From Lasiodiplodia sp. COLG20 (Eukaryota > Ascomycota > Dothideomycetes > Botryosphaeriales > Botryosphaeriaceae): 64,000 nt of DNA. Shown in pieces: positions 47,701 through 57,635 of the stretch (the first letter of the stretch is position 1; every line of letters begins with the position of its first letter). A program made the translations under genes and the position numbers. Under the pieces are notes generated by a model that worked only from the letters and a program-made list of their open reading frames with translations, was not told the origin of the DNA and did not search any database. Location: assembly GCA_009801085.1 (NCBI GenBank), contig VNWV01000024.1, forward strand, positions 62,001 through 126,000. The letters run 5' to 3'.

Positions 47701-48864
47701 GAGTCTTTTACCAACTCTCTCGGTGCTGTATACAGTACCCACTCATTAAATGCACCAACCCCATGCGTGCCCCCATACCGCCTCCGGACCACCTTTCCGG
47801 ATCTCCACTCCTCCTTACAAACCCGTGACTTCGCTCCCCATAGCACCGTAGCTAAGAGAAGCTCTCACCATTGTATAGTTAAACTCAAGCAGATGTCTAC
47901 ATATGGGCGTGTGAATACGAATTCGGAAATGGCGCTCACATGGGCCCTTCTCCTAGCTGCGTGAGTAGGCGTAAGGTCTCTTAAAAATCAAGCCTCAGAA
48001 CGATAGAATCTTATTATGATCAACTGTGTCGATTGTGCGGCGGGTCAGCATCATTATTCTAGTGGTCTATGGACAACAACCTTGCAATGTACTCATTTGT
48101 ATGACCAAGGCTGAAAGGCCTTACTCTTCAGTTCAGTGTTCTAAAATACTCGTGTAGTTCGTCGAAGTGGTAAAGCTGCAGACCTCGTCATTCAAAATCC
48201 CCAAACCAGCAACTTGTCGAGACAGCAGTGTCAAGACTTCATTTCCGGTAACTTTATAGGCTGTTCCCAAAGTGTATGCCATTGAGACGAACATTACGAC
48301 TGATGAGTCGTAAGCTACTTTTAAGAAACGTTGAAGAGATCATTCAACAAACCTTCTCCATGCAACCTGGCCTCTTTCAAGTATCGCTTTCATTAAGTCT
48401 GCTCTCCAATGCAAAAAAAAAAAAAAGAAGGGAAAAAAAAGCCAAGTATATACAGTACAAGAATGCAGTTGTCATGAAGGAATAAAAGAAAGGCAAAAGA
48501 GCACGAGGATGCTCAAGCCGCAGGAAAAACTGCGCAGTGCCGATCGTACCCTTGCCTTACTGCGTTCGCATTCAGAACTCGCCCATTTCCCCGCCTTGTT
48601 TTTCCAACTCCAGGGAAGTGCAAGTCATGTAGAAAAAGACGACCAAAAAAAAAAAAACAAAGTTATCAAGAAAAAGAAAGCAGTCAGAAGTACCCATCCC
48701 GCCTATATCCTCATCGATCCGCAAGACATTGCCTGGAAAGCCATAGTGAAGATAGTCCTTCTCACAGAGGATTCTCCAGCTTCTCCATCGAATATTGGCG
48801 ACGATAACTCTCCAACGTATGTGAAGAAATGCGACACCGCGCGTGAAATGTCGGTTGCCCTGAC
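44711..48864. other. 4.1-kb gene-poor convergent region, BUD4 / SET9
   Basis: Both neighbours end here. A Lys-rich frame at 45049-45531 (minus) follows a CT-rich stretch and has no family. The sequence holds a 16-bp palindrome at 46073-46088, an alternating CG/TG run at about 47148-47166 and poly(A) runs near 48413-48426 and 48646-48657. Composition drops toward AT after 47900. I see no gene, tRNA or transposon remnant that I can name. Confidence 0.5.
46073..46088. repeat. Perfect 16-bp palindrome
   Basis: GCGCCGGATCCGGCGC is its own reverse complement. It lies in a gene-free spacer. It may be a binding site for a dimeric factor or chance. Confidence 0.7.
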
Positions 48865-51034
48865 TCAAACCATACTCAAGCGACTGCTCCTCTTCCTCAT
48901 CCCCCTCCTTAGGCTCGAAGGTGTCCCCTCTCCGTCAGCACCTACGCTCTCGCTCCCCAGCCTCTCACTCAGTTCGCTCGCCCTCCTCGCGATGACCATC
49001 TGCAGCTGCTTCTTCCCTTTCCTGATCTCCCTCTCCTCGCTTGGGCTAACGAATCGGTTGATCTCGCGGTGATCCTTCACCCTTTCCTCTTTGTCGTGCT
49101 TCCCTTCCTTGTCTGTCTTCGGCCACGCGTAGCCGTACAGCTTGCTGTGGCGCTCGCAGCGCGGGCATGCAGCGCGGGTGAGGTAGGCGTCTTCCTGAAC
49201 AAAGTCGGCCTCGCAAGTGCGGCAGATGACCCAGCGGCTGTACTTGGCGCAGAGAAGAAGTGAAGTCATGGTGTAATCGCCTGGGTAGCGGCGGTCGGGG
49301 TCGAGCGGTTCGTCGCTAGGATTCGAGGGGTTCTCTATGGTTGGGATGGGAGCGCTTGAAGAAGTTGTGACGTTTTGCGAACGAGTACGGGGAGGTGTGT
49401 TGAGCCGCTTCTGTCGGATGAGTTGCTGGTTGTCATCGTCAAAACCGACACTGTCAGAGAGCTCGGAGAGTTCTGATTCCTCCAAAGGTTCGTTTGCTGG
49501 GTTGCTCGTGTTCGCTGGTTTGACGGTCTGGACCTCTGCCAAGTCGACTTTGATCTCGATAGCCGGAATCTGTTCGACTTCCATTTCGGTCTTGATCTGT
49601 GCGTCTCTGCCATCCGAAGGCAGACTCGCGGGTAAGTCCTCGTCCACAGATGTGGCTGCGGTTGACTGTGAAGAGTGCTGGGACGCATCGCTGAATGAAC
49701 CTGGGGAGCTGGCGCTAGCAGATTCCGATTCTGCGAGTGTCGTGGCAAGGAGCCTATCTCGTTGGTGACTGCGGATAGATCGGAGCCTTGCCATAGCAGT
49801 GGTCATAGGACCAGGCTCCTCTTCGGAGCTTTGAGGCGTGTCCTGGCTTTGTTGTGATTCTGTGCGCTCCATCTTGATATGCGTACCGTCTATTGTCTTG
49901 TGCCGCTTCTGGCTCTCTGAACCTGAAGATAATGGCCTTGTTTGCTCTTCAACTTCGTCTGCTTTTCTCTTCTTCCCTCTTGGACTCGACGGATGCGATG
50001 TTTGCGGTGTATCGACCTTTTTCTTTCCGTCTTCCCGGGCCAAAGGCTCGGTGGTAGTATCGCGCGAAGCCGTTGCTGAATCTGTTGCGTAGCGCCTCTT
50101 CTTCCTGAAAGAGTACGGTCCTTCCTGCGGCAGGACCTGGTTTTCAGAGTCATCTGCGTCGCCGTCCGTCTCTTTCTTTGGTGGCCCCCAGCCATTTCTG
50201 GCCAGCTTCTCGCAAGTCGTGCATAAACACTCGCAGTTGTCGTCGCCAAAGTAGTCCTCCCCATACGACACCGTAATTTCCTCACCGGCCTCGATATCTT
50301 TCTTTGAGACGATTGCCATGCCATTCGGGCCATTTGTCGTCAATCTCGCGTTCGGGTCGCAATCGTGGTTGGCGAAGCGCGCCGGACCCAAGAAGAGCGA
50401 AGGAGCCTTCTTACGACTCGACATGACGATGCTAAAGTCGCGCTTGTTCAAATCCAACGTCTCCTCCTCCTCCTTAGTCATGGCGACCTGAATGCCACAC
50501 AGGTACTTGATAACTTCATTCTTGCGGATGTCGCGGCGCGCCGTGACGGCGGCTTCGTGCTGGGTGATGGTGTAGCGGTTCGTAGTCGACACTTCCCACG
50601 GGCAGTCGGGCATGTACAGGTTGACGTACTTGCGGAAATGCCGCTTGAAGTGCTCTTTCTCGTCCTTGGTGGCTAGTTTGGCCAGGTACCGCTTCAGACC
50701 GGGCAGCTCGAGCAGCTGCTCTTGCGCGCGCACCGGATCCTTGTTAACGACCACCGAGTCGCGCAGAATGCGGGCAATGTCTTCTTCGTGGATGCTCCGG
50801 ACCGGCGAGTAGCGCGTGCGGTTCTTGCGGATTGTCGTCCAGAAGTACACCTTTCAAGGCGTGCGCGCCCGCGTTAGTCGGGGGTTGGTCAGCGGGTTAT
50901 ATGCGCAATTGCTTGCTTACCTTGTCGACCAGCACATCTGTCGACAGGTCGTCGTATTGCGCGAGTTGCGACAGGGTCAAACCGCCCTTCTTCGCGAGCG
51001 CTTCTTTCAGCGGCGCTTCCTTCTCCTTAGCCAT
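48865..51034 (-). CDS. SET9: Histone H4 lysine-20 methyltransferase Set9 (SUV4-20 family)
   Basis: Set9 methylates H4K20 and supports DNA-damage checkpoint signalling. Exons are 50921-51034 and 48865-50850, with a 70-nt phase-0 intron, giving 699 residues. The N-terminus MAKEKEAPLKEALAKKGGLTLSQLAQYDD joins to VYFWTTIRKNRTRY (quoted in parts: GGLTLSQLAQYDD, VYFWTTIRKNR). The SET domain (about residues 135-260) has IRKNEVIKYLCG, then the cofactor-binding RFANHDCDPNARL and ITVSYGEDYFG. The post-SET cysteines are CECLCTTC. After a long disordered Ser/Glu-rich middle, a conserved fungal Set9 C-terminal segment carries Cys pairs (WVICRTCEADF and AACPRC) that may bind zinc. No heterochromatin chromodomain is present, which argues against a Clr4-type enzyme. 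Confidence 0.92.
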
Positions 51035-51724
51035 GGCGACAGGAAGAAGAAAGGTCAAGGTTGGGAGCGGCGCAAGGAGGCCGGCGCAGAAAGGCGTTGC
51101 CGAGGATCACACGAGCGCGGATTGGGTTTCTTGAGCTGGGGTTGAAAAGGGGAGGTGACGTAGACTCGCAGCGAAGGATCGTGCGCTGGATTTGCGGCGC
51201 GGCAGCAAAGCTGAAGGGAACACGGAAAGACAGTGCAGATTGATAGAGAGCGGCTGAGACGCAAGCAGGAAAAAGAAAGGCAATGAGAAAAAAGAAGCGC
51301 GCTACCTTGGCAGCAGCGCAAGCTGAGTGAATAGCAAACTCATTGAGGGGTGCGGGTGAATGAAGAAGAGGTTCGTTTCACGTTTCGGCGCAGACCTGGG
51401 TGCAGAGTTGGTGCGTGAGAAAGCGGAGGAGGCTGGGGGAACGGACGGAGTGAGGCAGGCCAAGCAGCTGAGCGCATGGGCAGGAATCTCCGGTCGTTCG
51501 CCGGCCAAGGAAGGGCATGACAGGCCCATTATTGGCAGCGCCGGCGACAACCCCAGGGCCTGAGGCTGCCCGCGCCGCAGCCGCACCGCACCACCTCCGA
51601 GGCCTTGCGGAACATCCCGCCGACATTTCTCGCTCTCCACCACCGCGTCGCCGACAAAGCTATCCGCGCCGCTGTCCCTGCCGCCGCCGCTCCGCATTCC
51701 GTGTCGAAGCCAAGGGCCGTCGCC
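51035..51724. promoter_or_regulatory. Divergent promoter, SET9 / MRPL38
   Basis: The 690 bp between two start codons hold both promoters. A GC-rich, CCGC-dense stretch precedes the MRPL38 ATG. I see no TATA box and no coding signal. Confidence 0.55.
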
Positions 51725-52456
51725 ATGATCCAGCTCAAGGTCAGTCGCGCTACCGTCCGCGCGCTGCGGCACGAAGCCAGCGCCGTGCGCATCCACTAAC
51801 TCGACCCTGTCTATAGACGCTTGTCAACTGCATTGACAACTCCGGCGCAGCCGTCGTCGAGTGTGTCAAGGTGCTGCGCAGCAAAAGGCCGGCCACTATC
51901 GGTACGTGAGAGCCTGCAAGCGCCCGGTCGTCTGCCACCTGCGTCAATTGACTGCATCTCCGCCCTGCCGATCCGCCCATGCCCTGTTGTGCTTGCGCCA
52001 TTGTCGCCTCAATCCCGTCCACTGTCTGACACCCCTCCGTCACTCTGCAGGTGACCGCATCGTCGTCGTCGTCCAGAAGCAGCGCTCCTTCGGCCCTGAG
52101 TCCGGTGGTGGCAGTGTCTCGGTCAGCGCTGCGAACAAGGTCAAACGTGGTGACATCAGGCACGCTGTTGTTGTGCGGACGGCGAAGAAGATCCAGCGCC
52201 CTGATGGCAGCGTTGTCAAGTTCGACGACAATGCCTGCGTTTTGATAAACAAGGCCGGCGAGCCCATCGGCAGTCGTTTGAACGGTACGTACTCCCGTAC
52301 GCCTGTTGGAAACTCCGTGGCACCGGGATTTCCATCGAGCTATAATTCGAAGGGAAACGCTGAACTGATCGACGTGTTCACACAGGTATTGTCGGGCAGG
52401 AGCTTCGCAAGACGAAGTGGTCGAAGATCCTCTCGCTCGCCCCCATGCACCTATAG
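51725..52456 (+). CDS. MRPL38: Mitochondrial large-subunit ribosomal protein uL14 (Mrpl38)
   Basis: uL14m sits at the subunit interface of the mitochondrial ribosome. Exons are 51725-51739, 51817-51901, 52051-52284 and 52386-52456, joined in phases 0, 1 and 1, giving 134 residues. The first exon is MIQLK (15 nt). The uL14 signature follows: [20 protein letters not shown], then [40 protein letters not shown] and the terminal block [15 protein letters not shown]. The length matches bacterial and mitochondrial uL14 (about 122-138). No obvious cleavable presequence is seen, as in the yeast protein. Three introns in a 134-residue protein is intron-rich for this window. Confidence 0.93.
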
Positions 52457-52814
52457 ATGGCTTCATAGCAGGAACATAAAAAAACAAAAAAGAACTAGAG
52501 ACCAATCGGAAGGATCAAGGCGTATGGCGCATGCGAAATGGCGCATGTATTTGTATAATATCTGTAGCTATGCTGGATGCCAGGTATCTGGGTACAATGA
52601 CCACCCAGGACTTTTCGTCATCTTGAAACGCCGTGTATAACCAGGAAACCAGCCGCCAAATTACATCTCGTTCCCATCTAAACTCCATGCAGAATCCCTT
52701 CCCAAATCGTCGTAACCTGGATGCGCTCACTAGACGCTCTGAAAATGCCATTTTGTGATTTCACTGCGTTGAAATCTGGGTATGGTACAGTCTCTTGTGC
52801 ATGTAGCAGTGTGC
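52457..52814. other. Convergent 3' region, MRPL38 / RPB9
   Basis: These 358 bp between two stop codons contain only presumed 3' untranslated sequence; A-rich runs follow MRPL38 at about 52477-52495. Confidence 0.6.
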
Positions 52815-53819
52815 TCACTGCCAGACGTGGCCGCACGTAGGGCTGACGCAGACATAATATAGTTTCTGGGGCGTGTTAGCCGGAACTCTTGCTTCTACCT
52901 CAGACAAGCGGGCAGCATACCATGCCGGTCTCAGCGGTGCGCTGCTGCGACTGGAAGAACACCGCCTCGGTCTCGCCGCACTTGGGGCAGGGTTTGTTGG
53001 ACCTGGGCAGCTGTTCATGGAAAGCAACAAGTCAGCGGGCAAAGCTCCAAGGGCTGTGCAGCGCGACTAACGACTTTTGCATGATGTAGAAAGCAAAATC
53101 AACACGAGGATTGACGCCAATGAAGTGTCCTTTCAGGACTCCTGCTCTTGCTGCGTGCCGTTCCGCTCTGTCATGTGCGACTGTCCGTTGACGTGGTGGT
53201 CGTGGTCCATCATGTCCGCATCATTGTCCTCGTCGAAATCGTATTCGTCGGCCGGGCCGAGCAGGATCTCTTTCGGGCGGTTTGCATGAAGGGCGTGGCG
53301 GGGATCTTCGTCGTCGGCTTCTATGAACAGGCCGGCGTCCTTGGTTTCCTGGCCGCAGATCTCGCAGAAGATCTCTTGGCCGCACATGGTGCAGAAGGAC
53401 GGCACGTCGTCCATCACGTTCATGTCCATATCCTCCACGTCCATGTAGGGGTTCATGTTGCCGGAGTGGTGATGCGGGGGCGCGCCAGTGTGAACAGCAG
53501 CATTACTAACCGTCGGGTCCTGGCCCAGGTCACTCGTCACGCCGGCGGTCTCGGCAGCGGTGTTGCTCATCTCATTGCGGTAGATGCACGACGTGTCGGC
53601 GTCCGTGTAGTAGTTGCAGGTGCGGCACGCGAACTGGAGCGAGTTGCGGTCTTCCGGGTTCTCCCTGGGGTAGAGCAAGTTCGAGCTGCGACATAGTTAG
53701 CTGCCGGCGACAAAGGAAGGGGTGTGGTCGTCTTACCAGTCGGCACAGAACCTGAAGGTGATCTTCTTGGGCTCGGTGTTGCCGCCATCGGACGGCGCGG
53801 GGCTGGCGTAGTCGGCCAT
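52815..53819 (-). CDS. RPB9: RNA polymerase II subunit Rpb9
   Basis: Rpb9 sits at the jaw of RNA polymerase II and affects start-site choice, fidelity and transcript cleavage. Exons of the canonical form are 53737-53819, 53511-53685, 52921-53010 and 52815-52865, giving 132 residues, close to yeast (122) and human (125). The N-terminal zinc ribbon has CADC (Cys25/Cys28) and CRTC. The linker ends in DPT and exon 3 resumes [13 protein letters not shown]. The C-terminal TFIIS-like ribbon has [15 protein letters not shown] and [10 protein letters not shown]. Introns 1 and 3 are 51 and 55 nt. Intron 2 (53011-53510) is 500 nt, with donor GTTAGT, a CTGAC branch-like site and acceptor AACAG. It contains a coding-like frame continuous with exon 2 (separate entry), so alternative products are likely. 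Confidence 0.93.
53133..53456 (-). CDS. Coding-like frame inside RPB9 intron 2: alternative 3' end or nested small gene
   Basis: I do not recognise this product. The frame is open and in phase from RPB9 exon 2 through the donor to a TGA at 53133. Retaining the intron would give an Rpb9 variant of 211 residues, with 125 new ones replacing the C-terminal zinc ribbon. A stand-alone reading starts at the ATG at 53456 and gives 107 residues. The peptide is acidic and contains [16 protein letters not shown], a near-duplicate of CxxCGQE that could hold one zinc ion (CX2CX5CX2C). It ends in an Asp/His-rich tail. By my hand count, about five in six codons end in G or C, as in real genes nearby. The first eight codons after the donor instead end almost all in T, like an intron. 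A hidden short intron ending near the GTGGAG at about 53432 is also possible. Confidence 0.5.
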   Translation of the reverse strand: MNPYMDVEDMDMNVMDDVPSFCTMCGQEIFCEICGQETKDAGLFIEADDEDPRHALHANRPKEILLGPADEYDFDEDNDADMMDHDHHVNGQSHMTERNGTQQEQES

Positions 53820-55724
53820 AGATGCGCGATGTTGGTAGGGGGAGCTGGAGCAGGTTCGGGGGGAGCGCGAGGCTATGTTGCGACAGCAAAGGGTTGCGGG
53901 AGCCGGGGTGCTCGGCGTGTCGGGGTGTGCGGGTGCAGCGAGTCGAAGCTGTGTTTGTTGCGCGGGGGAGCCTTTTTGGAGGCGATCGGCGGCCAGTTTT
54001 GACTGCTTGACGATGCGGTCCCAGTGCCACCCGTCGCCTTGGCAGCAACTGACAACGGCCCAACTTGCAGACAAAGCGAAGAGTCATCCGCGGCACGAGA
54101 TGCCTAATAGCGAAATAGTTCAACCCGCTGAGTCTGACGTGTTCACAATCTATCTCCTGCGATACGATCTGCTCGTGTCCCCTATTATAATCTGAAGCAA
54201 CGCGACCACGTCATGCGCAAAGACAAGAAGGTCCATTAATGCTCTCGTATCGTCTCATGTTCGACCGAGCTTACATAAAGATTTCAGCAGTTTGCATTGG
54301 TTCAGAGCTTCCGCATTCGGCAATAGTCAAAAGAGCTGGTTGTTACGCAATGAAGATCCCGAAGAAGCTGACAGGAAGACAAGGTAGAGAGCTCTATAAT
54401 TAGGAAGGCTTGAGGTGAACATGCCCCCTTCGAGGAAGACCCGCTAGGTAGAATCGCTAAATTTCTCCAGTCTAGTAGAGGTCGATTTCTCAGCTGGGCG
54501 TATATTTGGTATCAGTCATCACGTAACATGATGATTGTGATCCGTTAGGTTATTTGTCCTCTCTAGACAACGGTAATGCAGACACGTCTCCTTGCGTTCA
54601 TTTTTTCAAGCGGCAGGGTCGAAGGGATGGCCCATTCCGACGGCTATGATTGGTAGTGGAATGCGACATGTCCCATCCCGCATGATGGATAACCACGCGC
54701 TTACAATGAGGCCACTATTTTGTTCAAATTATCAAAAGCAGGGCCGTATTGGACCAGACGTTGACAATCAGCGAAAGTCTCAGGGGTTTCTTGGGCAGAC
54801 CAAATCTGAGACGACTGGGTTGAGTATCTATGGCTGGATGCGCCGTGTTGACGAGAGAATCAAGACGCATAAGCTTGCAAGCGCTGCCCACGATTAGGTA
54901 AGGAGCTGGGATAGATGCATTGTCCGTCCCAACATCAGCGCCAGTGTAAATCGGTTGAGCAAAAGCGATCGCTTGTCCGAGAGCAGCTCTTCTGCTTCTG
55001 TGGTAGTATTTTGCATAGACCATTTACTTGCTAAGACTAATGTGCAGTGGATGGATTAAGGTTTGGTTCATGACCCATGTTTGAACCGCAATGAGTGAGG
55101 GGTTCGCTTAGCATGTACGAACACTGTCTCGAGACTTGTGCGTTCATTGTTGTCGAGTCAGGACTCGGGCGCCTCAGCTGCTGGGGGCTTGCTTTCGTGG
55201 AGCAGCTTTGCCCAGAGTGGCAATTGGATTGGCAACGTGCCTCCCTGGTCTCACTTTGGAGCCTCCGCACTGTGGCAACGCGTCCCGGACAGGCGTGTGG
55301 CTGGCAAGGACGGGTCATGAAATAGCCTCACATGCACCTAATAGTCCCGTCGGTGATTCCTTATGAAAAGGCGCGCTCTGGGCCATGAAACGGGGCTGGG
55401 GCTGGGCCAACGATGGCCTGGGGCTGATGAGACAAGACGGCATACACATCATATGACGGAGGCCCAGATCACAGCAGGCGCGCCATGGCGGAAGAAGCGT
55501 GTGGTCTGGTGTGTGTAGGACGGTGCCTGGCGGGAGAGGATCGGCGGACAACCTGGGCGGGGCTGTGACGAGGCCGAAAGCCGACCCCGCGCTTAGGCGT
55601 GCTTGCGACCATCTCACAAACATCTGCACTGCGCCTACAACAGCCGCGCTACAACAACCGCTCCCATAGCGTCGCGCTATCACCACCCGTCCCCTTGCAT
55701 TATACTCGCTTCCTGCATCCAAAA
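53820..55724. promoter_or_regulatory. Divergent intergenic region, RPB9 / ESS1
   Basis: This 1.9 kb holds both promoters. The RPB9 side (to about 54080) is GC-rich. The middle (54080-55050) is closer to even base composition and shows no gene. The ESS1 side is again GC-rich. Short frames on both strands have no recognisable product. Confidence 0.5.
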
Positions 55725-56474
55725 ATGGTAGGCAGAATAGCTTCGCAGCTCCCGCCATGTGTGCCGCTCGTTGACGTCCGTCCAGGCTGAGACCGGTCTT
55801 CCGCCTGGGTGGGAGGTGCGCACCTCCAAGTCCAAGGGCCTCCCCTACTACTTCAATACCAAGACGACCGAGTCGCGCTGGGACTCGCCCGAGGGCACCG
55901 ACCCGGAGAAGTTGAAGCTGTTCATGGCCAACTACCACAGCACCAAGGCTGGCGACGCCGTGTCTGGCGGAAGCAATGACGCCATCCGCGCCGCCCACCT
56001 GCTCGTCAAGCACGAGGGTAGCCGGCGGCCATCGAGCTGGCGCGAGGCCAAGATAACCCGTTCTAAGGACGAGGCGATGGAGATCTTGAAGGGATATGAG
56101 CAGCGCATCAAGTCGGGAGAGACGACGCTGGCGGAGCTAGCCGTGACTGAGTCGGATTGCAGCAGCGCACGCAAGGGTGGCGACTTGTGAGTTGGCACCG
56201 GCTGGACAGTGCGCGGTCGAGCCGTAGTTAACATGGTGGCAGGGGCTTTTTCAAGAGGGGCGACATGCAGCGCGAGTTCGAGGACGCGGCCTTTGCGCTG
56301 CAGCCGGGCGAGGTCAGCGGTATCGTGGAGACGGCTTCTGGGCTCCACTTGATCGAGAGGTAAGTTCACGCCGCGCCGATCGCTCGTTCGATGGTTCGAG
56401 CTAGATGCACACGTGGTGGTCGTGCAGAAGCTAACGCATCGGAATGTCATGCTCCCAGGCTGCCCAACGCGTGA
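55725..56474 (+). CDS. ESS1: Peptidyl-prolyl isomerase Ess1/Pin1
   Basis: Ess1 isomerises phospho-Ser/Thr-Pro bonds, notably in the RNA polymerase II C-terminal domain. Exons are 55725-55727, 55786-56186, 56243-56359 and 56459-56474, giving 178 residues. The first coding exon is the ATG alone; the last is 16 nt. The WW domain is at about residues 6-38 (LPPGWEVRTSKSKGLPYYFN, ending SRWDSPEG). The parvulin domain has AAHLLVKH, the phosphate-binding basic pair in GSRRPSSW, the active-site Cys near residue 126 in SDCSSARKGGDLGFF, and the terminal His in SGLHLIERL. All catalytic landmarks are present. An alternative acceptor in intron 3 (after CGTGCAG, about 56427) would change the last residues; the 56459 acceptor gives the family ending LIERL. 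Confidence 0.94.
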
Positions 56475-57635
56475 GGATAATGATGAGGCTCTTCTACGAG
56501 CGTCCACGGCCAAGGACCCTAGCCGCTGAATGTCAAAGGTAGAATGGACAAAAGGCTAATAATGGCATGTGAATTCCTATGGAAAGCCCGGCCGTGACGT
56601 GGGCAGCGGATTGAAATATTAGCGTGGTCGAGTCCTATGTAAACGGTGGCTTACTGCTGCAAGGGGGCCGCTTGACGCCCTGCAACAAGGGCTGCCGCTC
56701 AAATCGGCGCTTGCCGCGCGATATCCCCCGCCGCCCAGGTGCTTTGTCGTCCTCTTCACCTGAATGCCCCCGAGCTTTCTTTTTTGCTACGACATACTGA
56801 CATGACCGGGCCTGCAGCCACCTGCTTCCGGCTGCAGCGTCCAGCTAATCAAGCCTAGCTGCGCGCCTTCCCGCTGGCCCAGTAGCGTGAGCCAGATGAT
56901 GCACGCCGCTAAAGCATACGTGTGCATCGGCAGCATTCCGCCCTGCAGCCCCCCACACCTCCGCCTTTCTCTTCTTTTCCCATTGTCTTCCACCTGGTGC
57001 CCTGCGCTTCTCTTTCTCCCTTGGCCAAGCCACGCTCTGCTCCGCGCTCATCCGAGCAGCCTTATTCACCACATCCGGCCTAGTGCAGCGTCGATGCAGC
57101 GGTGCAGGCTAGCACAACGGTCTCGGAGCCTGACTATGACCCTGGTCGCACCGGCAGCTGAGCCAAATTTGGGTCTGCTAGCCAAGCGCTTAGAGGTCGG
57201 GCATGACCGGGCCTTCTCGAAAGCTCTGTTGGATGCTGCTGAAGCCGCCTGTACCGCATCCGGCCCGTGGATGAGGGCTGCGTCAGCCACCGACGGAGCG
57301 GTTGAAGGACAGGGGCTCGACCGATGCCACCGCAGTGGTCGTCTCTTGTCGCCGCTTTGAAGGGTGGTTAGAATATGGGGTCAAGGTTGTGCTTGCCGCC
57401 TCGAGGCATATTTTATTGAGCCCTGCCGCCCCGCGATCATCCCCGTGTTCCCCACCACACATGGGCCCGGCTGCGACTCAACCGACCCGAAAGTCTTATA
57501 CTTCGACTGTGCCCAACGTTGCGTCAGCCCTTCTTCTTCGCCCGTCTCTGCCCGCTCAAGCATTTAAAGGCTTGCCGGGAGCGCTAGGGAACTCCCGCAT
57601 CACTCTCATTGACACCCCTGGTCAGAACCTCCGCC
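56475..57635. promoter_or_regulatory. Intergenic region between ESS1 and the unknown gene
   Basis: This 1.16 kb holds the ESS1 3' end and the promoter of the next gene. A TTTAAA element lies at about 57559-57564, 72 nt before the ATG. Chance frames cover GC-rich parts on both strands. Confidence 0.5.

Noticed and set aside
51333..51800. Open frames in the SET9/MRPL38 spacer
   Set aside because: Several overlapping frames exist on both strands in GC-rich DNA and none continues a neighbouring exon.
53148..53696. 182-codon plus-strand frame opposite RPB9 exon 2 and the intronic frame
   Set aside because: It is almost all Val/His/Ala/Arg, as expected opposite GAC/CAC/ATG-rich coding DNA. No family fits.
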